Shown in pieces: positions 24,285 through 27,270 of a stretch of 27,270 bases of DNA (its first letter is position 1; each line of letters begins with the position of its first letter). Source of the DNA: Emcibacteraceae bacterium (lineage in GTDB: Bacteria; Pseudomonadota; Alphaproteobacteria; Sphingomonadales; Emcibacteraceae). The stretch spans positions 1 through 27,270 of the forward strand of contig JAESUD010000133.1 of assembly GCA_016763335.1 (NCBI GenBank), in the 5' to 3' direction. The notes beneath the pieces are model-generated. The model was not told where the DNA came from. It made no database searches and saw nothing but the letters and a program-made list of their open reading frames with translations. The position numbers and the translations under genes were made by a program.

Positions 24285-25965
24285 ACTTTTATGGGCGGTT
24301 GTTGCCGCCGCAATTATTTACACGGTTTTTTCTTACCGTAAGGCGGATGGAGTTGATATTGCTGCCGCTGATTTGGTGCTGATGAACGGAAATATATACA
24401 CTGCCAATGATGCGCAGTGGACTGCTGAAGCGGTAGTGGTAAAGGGTGATAAGATTATCTTTGTCGGCTCGAATATGGACGCGCAAACTTATATCGGTAA
24501 GAAAACCACTGTGCTTGATATGACGGGTAATACGGTTTATCCGGGGCTTACGGACGCTCATACTCATCTTAAATGGGTGGGGCAGCGCGAGCTTGGACTA
24601 AATTTGCAAAGCATTGATGATCTGGGCCAAACTGTTGATAAAATCAAGGCTTACGCTGAAAATGTTGCCGATGGTGACTGGATAATTGGTAAAGGCTGGA
24701 TTGAACAGAAATGGTCCGATCAACGGTTCTTGCATAAATCGGATGTTGATGATTTTTCGGTGAATAAACCACTTGTGGTAACGCGCGGCGGTGAACATTC
24801 CATTCTCGCCAATTCAAAGGCTATGGAAATTGCCGGTATTACCCGGGGTACGCCTAACCCTGAAGGCGGACAGATATTGCACGATGAAAACGGCGAGCTG
24901 ACTGGCATGTTTGTAGATAATGCCATGGCCTTGATCCGGGATCATATACCGGTACCAACACGTGAAGAAGAAAAAAAATCATTGCAAGAAGGGCTTGATT
25001 TTATGTCGCGCATGGGCTGGACACAGGTGCAGGAAGCTGGCGGTAGTTACGCCGATATTGAGCTGTTAAAAGAAATCCAAGCTGAAGGTAACCTCAAAAC
25101 GCGACTTTATTATTTTATGTTGTCCGGAGAAGAGGGGGCAAAATTACTGGAACGCGGAGCGGAATATTCAGACGATAACATGCTTGATATCGCTGGTATA
25201 AAATATTTTGGTGATGGTGGCCTGGGATCACGCGGCGCCGCACTGTTAGAGCCATACGAAGATGCGGACGGCAAAGGTCTGGTGCTGATCGACGGTGAAA
25301 AGGCACTTGCCGTATATATTGAAGCATTGAAAAAAGGCATTCAGATTGAAACCCATGCCATTGGCGATTATACAAACCGCTTCGTGCTTGATTTATATGA
25401 GGAAGCGTTCAAGGCAGTGCCACAAGGCGAGCGCAAGTTTGAAAATCCACGCTGGCGCATTGAACATGCGCAGATTATCCATCCGGATGACCAGCTCAGG
25501 TATAAAGAACTGAATATTATTGCCGCCGTCGAGGCATCCACGGTTAAGGCGGATTTATATTTTGCCCCGGCACGTCTTGGTTCTGAACGTCTTAAAACAG
25601 CCTATCTGTGGAAAAGTTTGATGGATCAGGGTATCCATGTCACCGCTGGAACCGATGCGCCGGTTGAAGTTGGTGAACCAAGGGTGGAGTTCTTCTCACT
25701 AATCGCGCGAACCGATTTTAACGGCTATTATAACGATGACTGGAATATCGAAGAAAGAGTTGACCGCAACACGGCCCTCAAGCTCATGACCATAAACGCT
25801 GCCTACGCCGCGTTTCAGGAAGATATTCGCGGTACAATCGAAGTCGGCAAAAAAGCGGATTTTTCAGTATTTGACAAAGACTGGATGGTGATAGAACCAA
25901 TTGAGATTATGGACAGCGAAACGGTTATGACCATCGTTGACGGCAAGGTGACATATTCGCGGTAA
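24274..25965 (+). CDS. Exported YtcJ-like amidohydrolase, membrane-anchored
   Basis: 563-residue paralogue of the preceding amidohydrolase. ATG 24274 is preferred to an in-frame TTG at 24253, since GGTGGGA lies upstream of it and a signal-anchor segment begins directly (hydrophobic residues 5-20, no lipobox, no clear cleavage site). Metal ligands are His96 and His98 (D-A-H-T-H), then E-T-H-A-I-G-D, I-E-H-A-Q and G-T-D-A-P. Unlike the first copy, the Q-P-x-H motif reads E-A-S-T, so a His is lost and the substrate may differ. Overlap and similarity suggest a tandem duplication working in one envelope pathway. Substrate unknown. Confidence 0.9.
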   Translation: MKNKLLWAVVAAAIIYTVFSYRKADGVDIAAADLVLMNGNIYTANDAQWTAEAVVVKGDKIIFVGSNMDAQTYIGKKTTVLDMTGNTVYPGLTDAHTHLKWVGQRELGLNLQSIDDLGQTVDKIKAYAENVADGDWIIGKGWIEQKWSDQRFLHKSDVDDFSVNKPLVVTRGGEHSILANSKAMEIAGITRGTPNPEGGQILHDENGELTGMFVDNAMALIRDHIPVPTREEEKKSLQEGLDFMSRMGWTQVQEAGGSYADIELLKEIQAEGNLKTRLYYFMLSGEEGAKLLERGAEYSDDNMLDIAGIKYFGDGGLGSRGAALLEPYEDADGKGLVLIDGEKALAVYIEALKKGIQIETHAIGDYTNRFVLDLYEEAFKAVPQGERKFENPRWRIEHAQIIHPDDQLRYKELNIIAAVEASTVKADLYFAPARLGSERLKTAYLWKSLMDQGIHVTAGTDAPVEVGEPRVEFFSLIARTDFNGYYNDDWNIEERVDRNTALKLMTINAAYAAFQEDIRGTIEVGKKADFSVFDKDWMVIEPIEIMDSETVMTIVDGKVTYSR

Positions 25966-26060
25966 ATGCTGTTATTTTTATATAATAACAACTTTCGGAA
26001 CGATTGATTTTGAGCTTTAGATAAAATGACCTTATTATTAATTGATATGGAGCATTTGAA

Positions 26061-27095
26061 ATGACTGAGCAAGAATATTTAAAAGCCGTAAAAAACCGAG
26101 ATAAAGCCTTTGATGAGAAGTTTTATTATGGCGTGATTACAACGGGTGTTTATTGTAAACCGTCTTGCCCATCGCGTCCGGCATTGCCAGAAAACATGCG
26201 CTTTTATGCCACTTGTGAGGCGGCGGAAAATGACGGTCTTCGTGCCTGTAAGAAATGTAATCCACGCAATGATAATCCGTTAAGCAAAGTTGCCGAATAT
26301 ATCGAGGATCATGCGGATGAAAAAATCACGCTTGATACCCTAGGTAAAATATCAAACCTTAGCCCACATCATGTTCAACGTAAATTTAAGGCGGTATATG
26401 GCGTTAGCCCAAAAGAATATCAAAATGGCTTACGTCTTAACCGCTTTAAGTCAGCCTTAAAAGAAGGTGACGATATTTCCGGCGCTTTATATGAAGCCGG
26501 CTACGGATCATCAAGCCGGATCTATGAACAAATTGATGGACGTATCGGCATGACCCCGGCAGCATACCGGGCAGGGGGCAAAGGCGAAGAAATATCATAC
26601 GCAATTCGTGCCTGTTCGCTTGGGCTTATTATCATGGCAGCAACAGACCGCGGGGTTTGTATGATCCATTTTGGTGATAATGAAGACGCGTTAGAAGACC
26701 AGTTGAAATCCGAATATCCCTATGCGGCACTTAAAAGGACACCGGATAGTAGCGACGAACATTTAAACCGGTGGATTGAGGCCTTTGAACAGCATATTAG
26801 TTTTGGTGCAAAAGCACCGGATATTCCGCTGCATCTAAACGGCACTGCGTTTCAAATAAAAGTATGGCGGTTCTTGATGAGCGTAAAACCCGGTGAGGTT
26901 CTAAGTTATAAGGAACAAGCCGTGCGCATGGGAATACCAAAGGCGGTTCGCGCTGTGGCATCGGCAAACGCGCGTAATAATATTGGTGTGTTGGTGCCAT
27001 GTCACCGGATTTTACGGGGAGATGGTAGCCTCGGTGGGTTTCGTTGGGGGCTTGACCGTAAACGGGCCTTGATTGACGCCGAACGGAAAGCTTAA
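26061..27095 (+). CDS. ada: Bifunctional Ada: alkylation-response regulator and O6-methylguanine-DNA methyltransferase
   Basis: 344-residue full-length Ada. The N-terminal zinc domain has Cys32, Cys36, Cys63 and Cys66, the equivalents of E. coli Cys38, 42, 69 and 72; Cys32 is the methylphosphotriester acceptor. An AraC-type helix-turn-helix spans about 75-170. The C-terminal methyltransferase has Cys314 in P-C-H-R, which takes methyl groups from O6-methylguanine and O4-methylthymine. TGGAGCATTTGAA before ATG is a good ribosome site. In E. coli, methylated Ada activates ada-alkB; here alkB lies about 4 kb away on the other strand, so shared control is an inference. It converges on an Lrp-type gene. 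Confidence 0.95.
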   Translation: MTEQEYLKAVKNRDKAFDEKFYYGVITTGVYCKPSCPSRPALPENMRFYATCEAAENDGLRACKKCNPRNDNPLSKVAEYIEDHADEKITLDTLGKISNLSPHHVQRKFKAVYGVSPKEYQNGLRLNRFKSALKEGDDISGALYEAGYGSSSRIYEQIDGRIGMTPAAYRAGGKGEEISYAIRACSLGLIIMAATDRGVCMIHFGDNEDALEDQLKSEYPYAALKRTPDSSDEHLNRWIEAFEQHISFGAKAPDIPLHLNGTAFQIKVWRFLMSVKPGEVLSYKEQAVRMGIPKAVRAVASANARNNIGVLVPCHRILRGDGSLGGFRWGLDRKRALIDAERKA

Positions 27096-27103
27096 AAAGC
27101 TAC

Positions 27104-27270
27104 TCAAAAATCTAATGGTGCGTTATCAATTACTTCTTTCATTACAAAGAAAGTCCGGGTTTGGCGAACACCGGGAAGGCCTAGCAGTCTATCACCATGA
27201 AGTTTACTGAAATCTTTAAGATCACGCACGCGAATTTTAAGCAGATAATCAAAATCACCCGCCGTTAAAT
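27104..27270 (-). CDS. Lrp/AsnC family regulator, C-terminal part only
   Basis: Translating the - strand from the window edge gives 54 residues ending in A-P-L-D-F and a TGA. They match the C-terminal ligand-binding (RAM) domain of Lrp/AsnC regulators: G-D-F-D-Y-L-L-K-I-R-V near the start, then L-P-G-V-R-Q-T-R-T and V-M-K-E-V near the end. The N-terminal helix-turn-helix lies outside the window. Lrp-type proteins bind amino acids and control amino-acid metabolism. The stop lies eight bases after the ada stop. Target genes are unknown. Confidence 0.85.
   Translation of the reverse strand, partial: LTAGDFDYLLKIRVRDLKDFSKLHGDRLLGLPGVRQTRTFFVMKEVIDNAPLDF

Noticed and set aside
25970..26060. Ada-box operator or terminator between the amidohydrolase and ada
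   Set aside because: Only a weak A/T hairpin without a T run and no convincing Ada-binding pattern.
1..27270. CRISPR array, insertion sequence, prophage, tRNA or rRNA genes
   Set aside because: No regular direct repeats, transposase-like frames, integrase or cloverleaf-like sequences were seen on reading both strands.

Overview
The window looks like chromosomal DNA of a moderately AT-rich, Gram-negative alphaproteobacterium. Supporting signs are a DUF1285 / CoA-pyrophosphatase / CCA-transferase operon (an order I associate with Alphaproteobacteria), aerobic HemF, several outer-membrane beta-barrels ending in aromatic residues, Tat and lipoprotein signals, and an Lrp/AsnC regulator. The genus cannot be named from the sequence alone. 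I saw no rRNA or tRNA gene, CRISPR array, insertion sequence or phage gene.

Region 1 (1-4527) is the most unusual. Two tandem MalY/PatB-like PLP enzymes lie on the + strand; the first is cut by the window edge and the second has a Tat signal peptide. Facing them on the - strand is a probable operon of two RidA-family proteins (one Tat-exported, one a predicted lipoprotein) and a small DksA/TraR-type zinc-finger protein. A third Tat-exported MalY-like enzyme lies at 17144-18547. MalY-type C-S lyases release 2-aminoacrylate, the classic RidA substrate, so this looks like an envelope-located PLP enzyme plus RidA module.

Region 2 (4528-12383) holds a MAPEG membrane protein, a large secreted metzincin-like metallopeptidase, an AT-rich gene for an unrecognised coiled-coil membrane protein, an outer-membrane barrel, an OprP-type porin and a GNAT acetyltransferase. 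Two terminator-like hairpins (4344-4387 and 10009-10039) point to the - strand with no - strand gene just upstream of them.

Region 3 (12443-17019) is housekeeping. DUF1285, a Nudix CoA pyrophosphatase and the CCA-adding enzyme form a + operon. It converges on a - operon of trmL, hemF and an alpha/beta hydrolase.

Region 4 (17144-27270) holds the third exported MalY-like enzyme, a divergent selO, a MipA/OmpV barrel, and an overlapping pair of 2-oxoglutarate/Fe(II) oxygenases (a PF09859-type protein and AlkB). Two overlapping exported YtcJ-like amidohydrolases and a full-length Ada follow, then the C-terminal end of an Lrp/AsnC regulator. AlkB and Ada give the region a DNA-alkylation-repair flavour.
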